Assembly (NCBI GenBank): GCA_903887415.1
Contig: CAISPO010000056.1
Span: forward strand, 1-39,765
Reading direction: 5' to 3'
DNA length: 39,765 nucleotides
Origin: an uncultured Bacteroidota bacterium
GTDB lineage: Bacteria; Bacteroidota; Bacteroidia; Chitinophagales; Chitinophagaceae
The position numbers and the translations under genes were made by a program. Each line of letters starts with the position of its first letter. Positions within the stretch are counted from its first letter, which is position 1. The notes under the pieces are model-generated. The model did no database searches and was not told the DNA's origin. It saw nothing but the letters and a program-made list of their open reading frames with translations. Shown here piece after piece: positions 32,885-39,765 of this stretch.

Positions 32885-32947
32885 GCTGTTGTAGCTCAGC
32901 GGTAGAGCATCCCGCTATGAGCGGGAAGGCCGGCGGCCATGACAGTA
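32885..32947 (+). pseudogene. tRNA-Thr(GGU)-like 5' half with palindrome in place of the anticodon arm, copy 2
   Basis: Same structure as the copy at 32788, with TCCCGC-TATGA-GCGGGA in the anticodon position. The following hairpin is GGCC-GGC-GGCC, where copy 1 has GGTC-GGC-GACC. The T arm and 3' acceptor are absent. Confidence 0.8.
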
Positions 32948-32980
32948 GAAAAGAAGTTCTTATAACAATTTGAGTAATTA

Positions 32981-33052
<72 letters not shown>

Positions 33053-33179
33053 CTTAAATAATTCAAGAAGAGTAAAGTGAAAGTGAAAAAAAGTGAAAAG
33101 AGATTTTAGAAAAGTAATCATCGCCGTGTGGCGTGAGTAATAACAAACAATAATTTAAACAGCTTTAAACAAAATAACA

Positions 33180-34367
33180 ATGGCAAAAGAAACCTTCAAG
33201 CGGGACAAACCCCACGTAAACATTGGCACCATAGGCCACGTTGACCATGGTAAGACCACATTAACAGCAGCTATCACTACTATTCTTTCAGGCAAAGGAC
33301 TGGCAGAGAAGAAAGGATATGATGAAATTGATGCAGCTCCTGAAGAAAAAGAACGCGGTATCACTATCAATACAGCACACGTAGAATATGCAACTGCTGC
33401 ACGTCACTATGCGCACGTTGACTGCCCAGGTCACGCTGACTATGTGAAGAACATGATCACTGGTGCTGCCCAGATGGACGGCGCTATCCTGGTGGTTGCG
33501 GCTACAGACGGCCCTATGCCACAAACAAGGGAACACATCCTCCTGGCACGCCAGGTAGGTGTACCACGTATGGTAATATTCATGAACAAGGTTGACCTTG
33601 TTGATGACGCGGAAATACTGGAGCTCGTAGAAATGGAGATCCGCGAATTGCTTACTAAGAACGGTTATGACGGTGACAACACACCGATCATACAGGGTTC
33701 TGCAACTGGCGCATTAGCAGGCGATGCTAAATGGGTGAAGGCTGTAGAAGACCTGATGGACGCGGTTGACAGCTACATCCCGCTGCCTCCCCGCCCGGTT
33801 GATATGCCATTCCTTATGTCAGTGGAAGACGTGTTCACGATCACTGGTCGTGGTACAGTTGCCACTGGCCGTATCGAGCGTGGTGTTATCAAGGTTGGTG
33901 AGAACGTTGAGATCGTTGGTTTCAATGAAGCGCCGCTTAGCTCTACCTGCACAGGTGTGGAAATGTTCAAGAAATTGCTTGATCGTGGTGAGGCTGGTGA
34001 CAACGCCGGTATCCTCCTCCGCGGTATTGAAAAGAAAGATATCCGCCGTGGTATGGTTATCTGCGCTCCTAAGAGCATCACTCCGCATACCGAGTTCAAG
34101 GGTGAGGTTTATGTACTGAGCAAAGACGAAGGTGGCCGTCACACGCCATTCTTCAACAAATACCGCCCACAGTTCTACTTCCGTACTACAGACGTAACCG
34201 GTGAGTGCGAATTGCCAGCAGGTGTTGAAATGGTAATGCCTGGTGATAACGTGAACCTTCATGTTAAGCTCATCGCGCCAATCGCGATGGACAAAGGCCT
34301 GAAGTTCGCTATCCGTGAAGGTGGCCGTACAGTTGGCGCCGGACAGGTTACAGAGATCATCAAGTAG
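33180..34367 (+). CDS. tuf: Translation elongation factor Tu
   Basis: A 395-residue GTPase that brings aminoacyl-tRNA to the ribosome. It has G1 GHVDHGKT (residues 19-26), the switch I region [13 protein letters not shown]3 [22 protein letters not shown] (DxxG), G4 NKVD and the usual domains 2 and 3 to the end ([12 protein letters not shown]). Length is normal. It is the last gene of the tRNA-Thr-Tyr-Gly-Thr-tuf operon and is followed directly by a terminator. The usual downstream tRNA-Trp, secE, nusG and ribosomal-protein genes are absent here, so this is either a tufB-type second copy or a rearranged locus. Codon usage looks highly optimised compared with neighbours. Confidence 0.98.
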   Translation: MAKETFKRDKPHVNIGTIGHVDHGKTTLTAAITTILSGKGLAEKKGYDEIDAAPEEKERGITINTAHVEYATAARHYAHVDCPGHADYVKNMITGAAQMDGAILVVAATDGPMPQTREHILLARQVGVPRMVIFMNKVDLVDDAEILELVEMEIRELLTKNGYDGDNTPIIQGSATGALAGDAKWVKAVEDLMDAVDSYIPLPPRPVDMPFLMSVEDVFTITGRGTVATGRIERGVIKVGENVEIVGFNEAPLSSTCTGVEMFKKLLDRGEAGDNAGILLRGIEKKDIRRGMVICAPKSITPHTEFKGEVYVLSKDEGGRHTPFFNKYRPQFYFRTTDVTGECELPAGVEMVMPGDNVNLHVKLIAPIAMDKGLKFAIREGGRTVGAGQVTEIIK

Positions 34368-34393
34368 TCTTCAATAGAGACAATAATTCAGAG

Positions 34394-34423
34394 CCGCCCC
34401 GATAATTTCGGGGCGGTTTTTTT
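34394..34423 (+). terminator. Terminator after tuf
   Basis: CCGCCCCGA (34394-34402) pairs perfectly with TCGGGGCGG (34408-34416), followed by seven T. Confidence 0.92.
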
Positions 34424-34632
34424 GTGCCCCTTTTGCCGATGCCCCATGTAGTAAACATGGGTATGTGTTTGAACGTTAGTTCCATTTAAAGCTATTGCAA
34501 ATTTTTTCTTGATGGATTGAAGCAGAACGATTCGGGCCTTGCTATTTATTAGCCTCGTTGTGAGCAAAAAAATAAATAAAAAAATACCCAAGATTTTGTA
34601 CTTTTTATACGTCTATGTTATGAACACTAAAC

Positions 34633-35709
34633 ATGAAACACTTTATTTTTTTAGCACTTACTTTTTTTGCGCTTTCTGCATATGCCCAGACTATTACTAC
34701 TGTTGTGGGTATAGGAACACAATCATTTAGCGGGGATAATGGCCTGGCTGTGAATGCCGGAATATTTGCGCCAAGTGATATTGCCTTAGATGGACTAGGC
34801 GGTTTTTATATAGCCGATACCTACAATAACCGGATACGTAAGGTTAATGCAACCGGCATCATTACTACCATTGCAGGAAATGATACTGCGGGATATAATG
34901 GGGATAACATACCTGCCACTGCAGCGGAACTATGGCATCCCGTTGGGGTGGCCTGCGACCATGCAGGAAATATCTACATTGCAGATTCTTATAATTCACG
35001 TATTCGTAAAATAAATTCATCGGGAATTATTACTACAATTGCTGGTAACGGTACCAGTGGCTATACCGGGGACAATATACTTGCCGATACCACAGAAATC
35101 TACAACCCACACTGCCTGACCGTTGATGCAGATGAAAATATTTATTTCACAGATTTCGGGAATTACCGTATCCGTAAAATAAACAATGCGGGAATGATTA
35201 CCACGATAGCCGGAAGTGGGGTGGGTGGTAATTCTGGTGATAACGGCCCTGCAACTGTAGCTGAAATATATTCACCTTGGGGAATTACCATGGACAATAG
35301 CGGCAATGTTTATTTTTCTGATTATTTTTTAAATGTTGTCAGAAAAATTAATACGTCCGGAATAATAACAACTATTGCGGGCAAAGGAGATTACGGGTAT
35401 AGCGGAGATAATGGGCCTGCTGACTCTGCTAAGTTTGAAAATGTATCAGGGTTAGCGATAGATAATAGTGGTAATCTATATATAAGTGACGTTGAAAATG
35501 CTCGCATACGTAGAGTAGATGCAGTATCAGGGATCATCACGACCATAGTTGGAAATGGAATATCGGGTTTTAGCGGGGATAGTGGACCTGCGACTGCTGG
35601 AAGGCATAATGAATTGTGGAAAAAAATCCATGATTCCATGCAAAATATACCTGTATTTGCCTCTCATTTGTGCATGATGCATTTTCAGTCTTTCTGGCAC
35701 GTTTTTTAG
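34633..35709 (+). pseudogene. NHL-repeat secreted protein, 3'-truncated
   Basis: A 358-residue reading frame with signal peptide MKHFIFLALTFFALSAYAQ and six consecutive NHL beta-propeller repeats of ~55 residues. Each has a pattern like IYIADSYNSRIRKINSSGIITTIAGNGTSGYTGDN. The sixth ends SGFSGDSGPATAG, after which the expected next blade (AELxxPxGVAxD) is missing and the chain runs into an unrelated 35-residue tail, RHNELWKKIHDSMQNIPVFA and so on, to a stop. Relatives are usually longer and end with a T9SS sorting domain, which is lacking here. The breakpoint is near 35600. It may still be exported but probably cannot be anchored as its relatives are. Confidence 0.75.
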
Positions 35710-35736
35710 GCAACCAGGGTTAAAGGAGCGCGTTAT

Positions 35737-36150
35737 ATGAAATATCTAGTGCTGTTGGGCAGGTTCTTTTATTCACTGATATTTATTTCTTCGCTCCCAC
35801 ACCTCTTTTCGAGCCAATCGGCAGGCTATGCGGCCGCTGCGGGAGTTCCAATGGCTTCTATTCTTGTTCCGTTCTCCGGCATCATTGCATTCCTGGGTGG
35901 GGCAAGCATATTACTAGGTTACAAAGCAAAGGCCGGGGCTTGGCTTATCATACTTTTTCTAGTGCCCGTAACATTGATGATGCACAACTTTTGGACAATA
36001 ACAGACCCAATGGCGCGGCAGATGCAACAAACTAATTTTGTCAAGAACCTCGCTTTGGTGGGATGCGCTCTAATGCTCTCCTGGTTTGGGGCTGGTCCGT
36101 GCAGTATTGATTCCTTGCTGGCCAGCCGCAGGAAAACTGCCCTGATATGA
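35737..36150 (+). CDS. DoxX family membrane protein
   Basis: A 137-residue inner-membrane protein with four hydrophobic segments (YLVLLGRFFYSLIFISSLPHLF, ILVPFSGIIAFLGGASILLGY, AGAWLIILFLVPVTLMMHNFW and LALVGCALMLSWFG), fitting the DoxX/TQO small-subunit-like family (PF07681). The conserved LGRxxxSxIFI start and a central GGxxLLxGYKAKxGAWxLxxFLVPVTxxxHxFW pattern are present. It ends in a polar tail SLLASRRKTALI. Members are linked with quinone-related redox or stress roles, but the specific function is unknown. It is a single gene between the truncated NHL gene and the PEBP-like gene. Confidence 0.85.
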   Translation: MKYLVLLGRFFYSLIFISSLPHLFSSQSAGYAAAAGVPMASILVPFSGIIAFLGGASILLGYKAKAGAWLIILFLVPVTLMMHNFWTITDPMARQMQQTNFVKNLALVGCALMLSWFGAGPCSIDSLLASRRKTALI

Positions 36151-36310
36151 AGCAAATACAAGGCACCAATTGGAAAGATGTACCGAATAAAAATCAGGAC
36201 TAAAATTACATGGCCGGTTCACCGAATATCGAGCAGCATTCGCGTTGATCTTTACTGACTTATCGGAAATGCCGTGGTATGAAATTTTTACTGATAGCCG
36301 AAAAACTATC

Positions 36311-36814
36311 ATGCGCACTTATTTTTCATTTTTTGTACTGATCTGCGTTTTTATGTTTACCACATCGCAGGCGCAGCTGGTGGTGACGAGCACTGCCTTT
36401 AAGAACAACGGATCAATTCCAGTAAAATATTCGTGTGAGGGTTCGGAGGTTAGTCCGCCACTGGATGTTAGTAATATCCCTTCGGCTGCTAAAAGCCTGG
36501 CGCTGATAGTACATGACCCCGATGCACCGATGAAGGACGGTTTTACCCACTGGGTGATGTGGAATATAGACGTAAAAGGATATTTGCCGGAAGGTTTTAA
36601 AAATGCCAACCAGGGAATGAACAGTGCCAAACAAACCGGCTACAAAGGCATGTGTCCGCCAACCGGCACGCACCACTATCATTTTAAAGTGTATGCCCTG
36701 GATGAAATGATGGAACTGGACCAGAACAATGACAAAGCATCGCTCGAAAAGCGGATGGAGGGCCATATTCTGGCGGAGGGAGAGCTAATAGGATTGTATA
36801 AAAAGACGAAATAG
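36311..36814 (+). CDS. YbhB/YbcL family (PEBP-like, Raf kinase inhibitor-like) periplasmic protein
   Basis: The ATG at 36311 begins a signal peptide (MRTYFSFFVLICVFMFTTSQAQ), giving 167 residues; the longer frame from 36245 has no plausible start. The mature protein is a full PEBP domain: IPVKYSCEGSEVSPPLDVSNIPSAAKSLALIVHDPDAP with the anion-site DPDAP motif, GFTHWVMWNID, a TGYKGMCPPTGTHHYHFKVYALD segment with the PPxGxHxYxF motif, and C-terminal GHILAEGELIGLYKK. E. coli YbhB/YbcL have this fold but no clear biochemical function. The gene ends at AT-rich dispersed repeats shared with the transhydrogenase locus. Confidence 0.9.
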   Translation: MRTYFSFFVLICVFMFTTSQAQLVVTSTAFKNNGSIPVKYSCEGSEVSPPLDVSNIPSAAKSLALIVHDPDAPMKDGFTHWVMWNIDVKGYLPEGFKNANQGMNSAKQTGYKGMCPPTGTHHYHFKVYALDEMMELDQNNDKASLEKRMEGHILAEGELIGLYKKTK

Positions 36815-36820
36815 CAAAAG

Positions 36821-36907
36821 AAAATTCCAAAGAGGAAATTCCAAAATCCAAGAAGGGGAAATTCCCCTAAAGAAAATTCCAAATCCAAAAGAGGAAATTC
36901 CAAAAGG
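36821..36907 (+). repeat. AATTCCAAA-type dispersed repeat, second locus
   Basis: The first 32 bases (36821-36852) are identical to 29244-29275 at the transhydrogenase locus. Further copies of GAGGAAATTCCAAA-type units follow, with a small hairpin GGGGAAATTCCCC inside. It fills the gap between the convergent PEBP-like and acyl carrier protein genes. No four-helix-bundle gene lies here. Confidence 0.85.
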
Positions 36908-37105
36908 TTATTTGGTGAGTTTGCTTTTTACTGTGTTAATAACATCGCCAAGGTTCTTAAAATTCATGATCTCGTTCAGCTTGAATTTCACCTTAAAGTG
37001 TTTTTCTATGCTATCTATGATGATCATATGAGTAAGCGAGTCCCAGCCAGGTACATCTGCAGCAACCGTTGCCGGTGTGAGTACAAGATCCTTTTTACGA
37101 ATCAC
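36908..37105 (-). CDS. Acyl carrier protein, apparently frameshifted near its 5' end
   Basis: The open frame from a GTG at 37105 gives 65 residues. It contains VAADVPGWDSLTHMIIIDSIEKHFKVKF, with the phosphopantetheine Ser in DSLTH, then LNEIMNFKNLGDVINTVKSKL: a normal carrier protein from mid helix I onward. In the same frame upstream the sequence continues GILTQLNTIISG, a typical carrier helix I, with no start before a stop. An ATG at 37152 (MEEQ) lies one frame away. Adding one base in GGAATAC would give an 81-residue protein, the usual size, starting 8 bp after the GNAT stop. So this is either a single-base deletion, a sequencing error or an unusual start. The neighbouring adenylation enzyme is its likely loader. 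Confidence 0.75.
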   Translation of the reverse strand: MIRKKDLVLTPATVAADVPGWDSLTHMIIIDSIEKHFKVKFKLNEIMNFKNLGDVINTVKSKLTK

Positions 37106-37159
37106 ACCGCTGATGATCGTATTGAGTTGAGTAAGTATTCCTGTTCTTCCATGATCTGG

Positions 37160-37819
37160 TTAGTTGTTTATTTTTTTCTCCATTAATATTTTTGTGTCGC
37201 AAGGCAGCAGCTTCAATATAGCGGGATCGGCGCATTGCTTTTCAGCAACGACAGTAAATCCCGCTTTTTCATAGGCCCGCTGCGCCGCGGTATTATTCTT
37301 CAATAAGATCACCTGCACTTTATCAAAGGGTATGGCTACCTCCTGTTTTAACCGGATGTGCTCATTTATTAGTTTGCTGCTCAGCCCAAGCCCCCGGTAT
37401 TTTTCTGCGGTATAAACACATTCTATTTGCAGCGCATTGTCGTCCCTGTGTATGTTTACCTCATTCATCAGGGATATTGCAGGGGCTGCGTTGAGTAATG
37501 CCTGCCGGTCTAAGAAGTACATCAGCAGGTTGCTTTTTATCATGCTGCTGCTCATGCCATTTGCGTTCTCCACCCAAGTGTTCATGGCTGCCGCTTTTTC
37601 GCCATCCACCTCCCCCACCAGGAAGCCCGATATGTTTAGTTCCTGGCCCTCCATATCCTCATCCAGCATATTGGCCAGTGCAGCGTGCAATGCTTCCTCC
37701 GTGATGTTGAAAATGGCGCAATAGCTGATGATAGCTCCCCCGCTTTTTTCAGCCTCTATGATGGAGGTGATCAAAAAGTCTTTATCGGCCTCTGTAGCTT
37801 TCCTGATATTTATGTCCAT
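37160..37819 (-). CDS. GNAT family N-acetyltransferase
   Basis: A 219-residue acyl-CoA (or acyl-carrier) dependent transferase. The start MDINIRKATEADKDFLITSI is the GNAT beta1-alpha1 unit. Motif A near residues ~135-155 reads CVYTAEKYRGLGLSSKLINEH, with the R-G-x-G-x loop that binds the pyrophosphate arm. Motif B VQVILLKNNTAAQRAYEKAGF closes the fold. An insert of about 50 residues before motif A is longer than in minimal GNATs. The start lies one base after the adenylation-gene stop (37821), and the carrier protein gene follows 8 bp downstream, so all three are one operon. It could acylate or accept the carrier-bound amino acid; the substrate is not known. Confidence 0.9.
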   Translation of the reverse strand: MDINIRKATEADKDFLITSIIEAEKSGGAIISYCAIFNITEEALHAALANMLDEDMEGQELNISGFLVGEVDGEKAAAMNTWVENANGMSSSMIKSNLLMYFLDRQALLNAAPAISLMNEVNIHRDDNALQIECVYTAEKYRGLGLSSKLINEHIRLKQEVAIPFDKVQVILLKNNTAAQRAYEKAGFTVVAEKQCADPAILKLLPCDTKILMEKKINN

Positions 37820-37820
37820 C

Positions 37821-39293
37821 TTATGCTATCATTTTTTGCAGCGCCTTCCTGTCCGTCTTTCCGCTTGTATTTAGTGGGAAGATAGTAACAAAATGCACAG
37901 CAGCAGGTATCATATAGGGTGGCACTTTGGTTTTGAGCGTTTCAATTACCGGTTCCATATTATGCTCCGCTCCTTCAAAAACTACGCTTATCTGCATCAA
38001 TCCGTTTGGTGCATTCATTGCCAGTGCTACTACATTGGAGCTGCCGGTTATAGCCCGCAAATGAAACTCTATCTCGCTCAGCTCTATCCGGAAGCCCTGT
38101 ATCTTTACCTGGTGGTCTGTCCGGCCGCAATATATGAAGTTGCCATCATCTTGTCTGAATGCAATATCACCTGTGCGATAATATCGTTTCCAATCCAGCT
38201 CAAAAAATGCATCCCTTGTCTTCTCCGCATTGAGATAGCCAGGAGTTAGTTGATCGCCATGCAGGCACAGTTCTCCTTTTTCTTCTTTCGGCAATTGTCT
38301 GTTGTTGTCATCCACTACTATGGCTTCCATACCCCGCATTGGCCGGCCTATGGCCGCTATGCCATTATACGCAATGATGTTGTCTGGTTCGGTTATCGCA
38401 TAGGTAAGGCAGAATATCGTTGCCTCGGTAGGGCCATAAACATTTTCTACAACTGCATTCGGCACACAGTGCATCCACTCCTGCGCCACATCTTTATACA
38501 GCGCTTCGCCACAGAAAAGGGAATAGCGCATATCCGGGAGGTCTATTTCTTCAAAATAAGGCCTCAGGTTTGCTAATACGGAAGGCACCATCAGCGCAAA
38601 GGTGATCTTATGGGTCTCCAGCACACCGTATATGTTCATGAACTTCATACCGCTATCCGGGATGGTATAAATACAAGCCCCATGGCACAAAGGGATAAGG
38701 TAAGACATCACCGACAGGTCGAAAGTAAGCTCAAACATCTGCAGGAATCGGTCGTTATGATCTGTTTTATAGCCGAGCGCATCAAAGGCCTTTACAAAAG
38801 AATCGAGATTGTAATAAGTGATAGGAACACCTTTGGGCACTCCGGTACTGCCTGATGTGAAGAGTATGTACACATTAGTTGTGTCCAGTGGAAAAGAAGC
38901 TAAAGAAATCTTGCCATTGTTTTCTTCAGGTGAAGTACCTGTTGCTATTACAGTGACACCAGGATAGCTGGTATTATCCGTTTTTGACAAGAGGTATTTT
39001 ATACTTGCCTGTTCTATGATCTGGCCTGCACGTTCCGCCGGGTATCCCGGATGTACGGGTATATAAGTCTTGCCAGAGAAAAAGAGAGCAAAAATTGAAG
39101 CATAGGTCTCTATATCGTCCTTGATAACGATCCCGATATTTTGCTCACCGGGACAATGGTTGTTTATTTTTGTTTGTATGGAAGCAGTGATAATAAGCAG
39201 ATCGGCATATGAATAATATTGATTTTGTATGCAGAAAGCCGACTTATCGGCGTGGGTATTAAAGACAGATATTATTTTATCGAGAAAATTCAT
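37821..39293 (-). CDS. Stand-alone amino acid adenylation enzyme (DltA-like, AMP-binding)
   Basis: With the ATG at 39293 (MNFLDKIISVFNTHADKSAF) the product has 490 residues, close to DltA (~503). Adenylation motifs visible: A3 YILFTSGSTGVPKGVPITY (residues ~142-160), A4 FELTFDLSVMSYLIPL, whose Asp in FDLSV usually holds the substrate amino group, A5 ENVYGPTEATIFC, A7 YRTGDIAF, A8 GRTDHQVKIQGFRIELSEIE and A10 NTSGKTDRKAL with the catalytic Lys. There is no fused carrier or condensation domain. It should activate an amino acid as aminoacyl-AMP and load it on the carrier encoded two genes downstream. No dltB or dltD homologue is present, so D-alanylation is unlikely; the amino acid is not assignable by eye. 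Confidence 0.9.
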   Translation of the reverse strand: MNFLDKIISVFNTHADKSAFCIQNQYYSYADLLIITASIQTKINNHCPGEQNIGIVIKDDIETYASIFALFFSGKTYIPVHPGYPAERAGQIIEQASIKYLLSKTDNTSYPGVTVIATGTSPEENNGKISLASFPLDTTNVYILFTSGSTGVPKGVPITYYNLDSFVKAFDALGYKTDHNDRFLQMFELTFDLSVMSYLIPLCHGACIYTIPDSGMKFMNIYGVLETHKITFALMVPSVLANLRPYFEEIDLPDMRYSLFCGEALYKDVAQEWMHCVPNAVVENVYGPTEATIFCLTYAITEPDNIIAYNGIAAIGRPMRGMEAIVVDDNNRQLPKEEKGELCLHGDQLTPGYLNAEKTRDAFFELDWKRYYRTGDIAFRQDDGNFIYCGRTDHQVKIQGFRIELSEIEFHLRAITGSSNVVALAMNAPNGLMQISVVFEGAEHNMEPVIETLKTKVPPYMIPAAVHFVTIFPLNTSGKTDRKALQKMIA

Positions 39294-39430
39294 TTTGGCC
39301 GGGACAAAAAGGCAGTTATTTAGCGCTAAAAGATGGGGCAAAGCTATGGAAAAGGGGGGAAAACAAAGCGTAACAGGTTTTCAAATTGAAAGCCGGTACA
39401 GAATAGTTATGTAATTTTGCTGTCATTATG

Positions 39431-39664
39431 ATGTCGAAAGAAGAACACATAAAATATTGGGTAGATACTGCAAAAAATGATTGGCAAGCAGTTGGGAAAA
39501 TGTATAAAGCAAAAGTGTATTTGCAATGCTTGTTTTTTGCGCATTTGGTTTTGGAAAAATTATGCAAGGCACACTGGGTGAAAGATAATGTTAGTAATAC
39601 ACCACCTAAAATACATAATCTTATAAGAGGGCGTAAATTAAACTGTGTCAAAGTTGAGAATTAG
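39431..39664 (+). pseudogene. HEPN-domain protein truncated by an insertion sequence
   Basis: The frame begins MSKEEHIKYWVDTAKNDWQAVG and continues YLQCLFFAHLVLEKLCKAHWV and NTPPKIHNLI, a standard HEPN domain (PF05168) of the type paired with minimal nucleotidyltransferases. Family members run on for 50-70 more residues after KIHNLI. Here the sequence changes at about 39627 into an insertion-sequence end and stops at RGRKLNCVKVEN. No nucleotidyltransferase partner lies beside it in the window. The gene is very likely inactivated. Confidence 0.8.
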
Positions 39665-39681
39665 TCACAACTTTAACACAG
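39643..39681. promoter_or_regulatory. Hairpin in front of the transposase start
   Basis: CTGTGTCAAAGTTG (39643-39656) faces CAACTTTAACACAG (39668-39681) with one mismatch and an 11-nt loop, ending five bases before the ATG. Such a structure could block translation from read-through transcripts. Confidence 0.5.
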
Positions 39682-39686
39682 ATAAC

Positions 39687-39765
39687 ATGACCAAAAGACG
39701 CAATACAGGAGTCACTTTGAGTGACGAAGTCCGCCAACAAGCATTATCACAATTTAAGTCAGGGA
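39687..39765 (+). CDS. Transposase N-terminus, runs off the window (IS256-like)
   Basis: Only 26 codons are visible: MTKRRNTGVTLSDEVRQQAL, then SQFKSG. The basic start and the LKSG-like ending resemble the region before KDG/GKDGVLTPLI in IS256 (Mutator-like) transposases. No catalytic residue lies within the window, so the family is inferred from this short start plus the terminal repeat. Confidence 0.5.
   Translation, partial: MTKRRNTGVTLSDEVRQQALSQFKSG

Larger units (their letters stand above)
32771..32963 (+). repeat. Two tandem ~97-bp units containing tRNA-Thr(GGU) 5' halves
   Basis: Units of 97 and 96 bp begin AACAATTTGAGTAATTAGCTG and end near AGAAGTTCTTAT; the same lead-in then precedes the functional tRNA-Thr at 32981. 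The units differ in a few bases only, two of which preserve a small hairpin (GGTCGGCGACC versus GGCCGGCGGCC). Confidence 0.9.
39628..39765 (+). mobile_element. Left end of an IS256-like insertion sequence (partial)
   Basis: Starting near 39628 the sequence (GCGTAAATTAAACTGTGTCA) resembles IS256-family terminal inverted repeats, which commonly contain TAAACTGTGT. A transposase-like frame starts at 39687 and runs off the window. The element interrupts a HEPN gene. The exact outer boundary and the target duplication cannot be fixed without the other end. Confidence 0.6.

Noticed and set aside
36311-36814. Longer start of the PEBP-like gene at 36245
   Set aside because: It uses TTG and puts 22 non-signal residues before an otherwise perfect signal peptide.

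Overview
The window looks like a chromosomal segment of a Bacteroidota bacterium, most likely Chitinophagaceae or a relative. Four things point there: two secreted proteins ending in type IX secretion (T9SS) type A sorting domains, promoters of the form TTTG-N19/20-TAnnTTTG, beta-barrel/OmpA proteins with Bacteroidota-style repeats, and small GC-rich dispersed palindromes between genes. Both ends are broken genes: an Old Yellow Enzyme fragment on the left and a HEPN gene cut by an IS256-like element on the right. The window may therefore be a contig bounded by repeats.

Layout. At 0.1-3.8 kb are an OYE remnant, a small secreted protein, a 71-aa GerE/LuxR-type DNA-binding protein, a pair of NarL-like 7-2-7 palindromes, and a 683-aa T9SS cargo protein. 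From 4.0 to 13.9 kb a run of minus-strand genes encodes Hpt, a LysM glucosaminidase, an O-methyltransferase, a LOG-family protein, a sodium:solute symporter, an outer-membrane barrel, a GlcD-like FAD oxidoreductase, a nucleotidyltransferase with a small partner, and an aldehyde dehydrogenase. From 14 to 17.3 kb come a YkgJ Cys-cluster protein, a histone-H1-like DUF6496 protein, a YihY/BrkB membrane protein and signal peptidase I. From 17.5 to 27.5 kb a 2638-aa T9SS adhesin, with 19 tandem ~90-residue domains at an almost perfectly constant 270-bp period, is followed 35 bp later by an OmpA-family outer-membrane protein.

From 27.7 to 31.2 kb lies the proton-translocating transhydrogenase operon (pntAA, pntAB, pntB). 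Between pntAB and pntB sits a four-helix-bundle gene flanked by 31-bp inverted repeats, which looks like a small mobile module. From 32.1 to 34.4 kb is a tRNA-Thr(UGU)/Tyr(GUA)/Gly(UCC)/Thr(GGU)/tuf operon, in the same order as E. coli thrU-tyrU-glyT-thrT-tufB. Three defective tRNA-Thr copies are interleaved with it, and in all three the anticodon arm is replaced by a palindrome of the form TCCCGC-N4/5-GCGGGA. The remainder holds a truncated NHL-repeat protein, DoxX and PEBP-like proteins, and a minus-strand operon of a stand-alone adenylation enzyme, a GNAT acetyltransferase and an acyl carrier protein whose 5' end appears frameshifted.

The most novel signals are the palindrome-substituted tRNA-Thr copies, the inverted-repeat four-helix-bundle module, the helically phased operator pair beside the solo GerE regulator, and the adenylation-GNAT-ACP operon. 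No CRISPR array, prophage or reverse transcriptase was seen.
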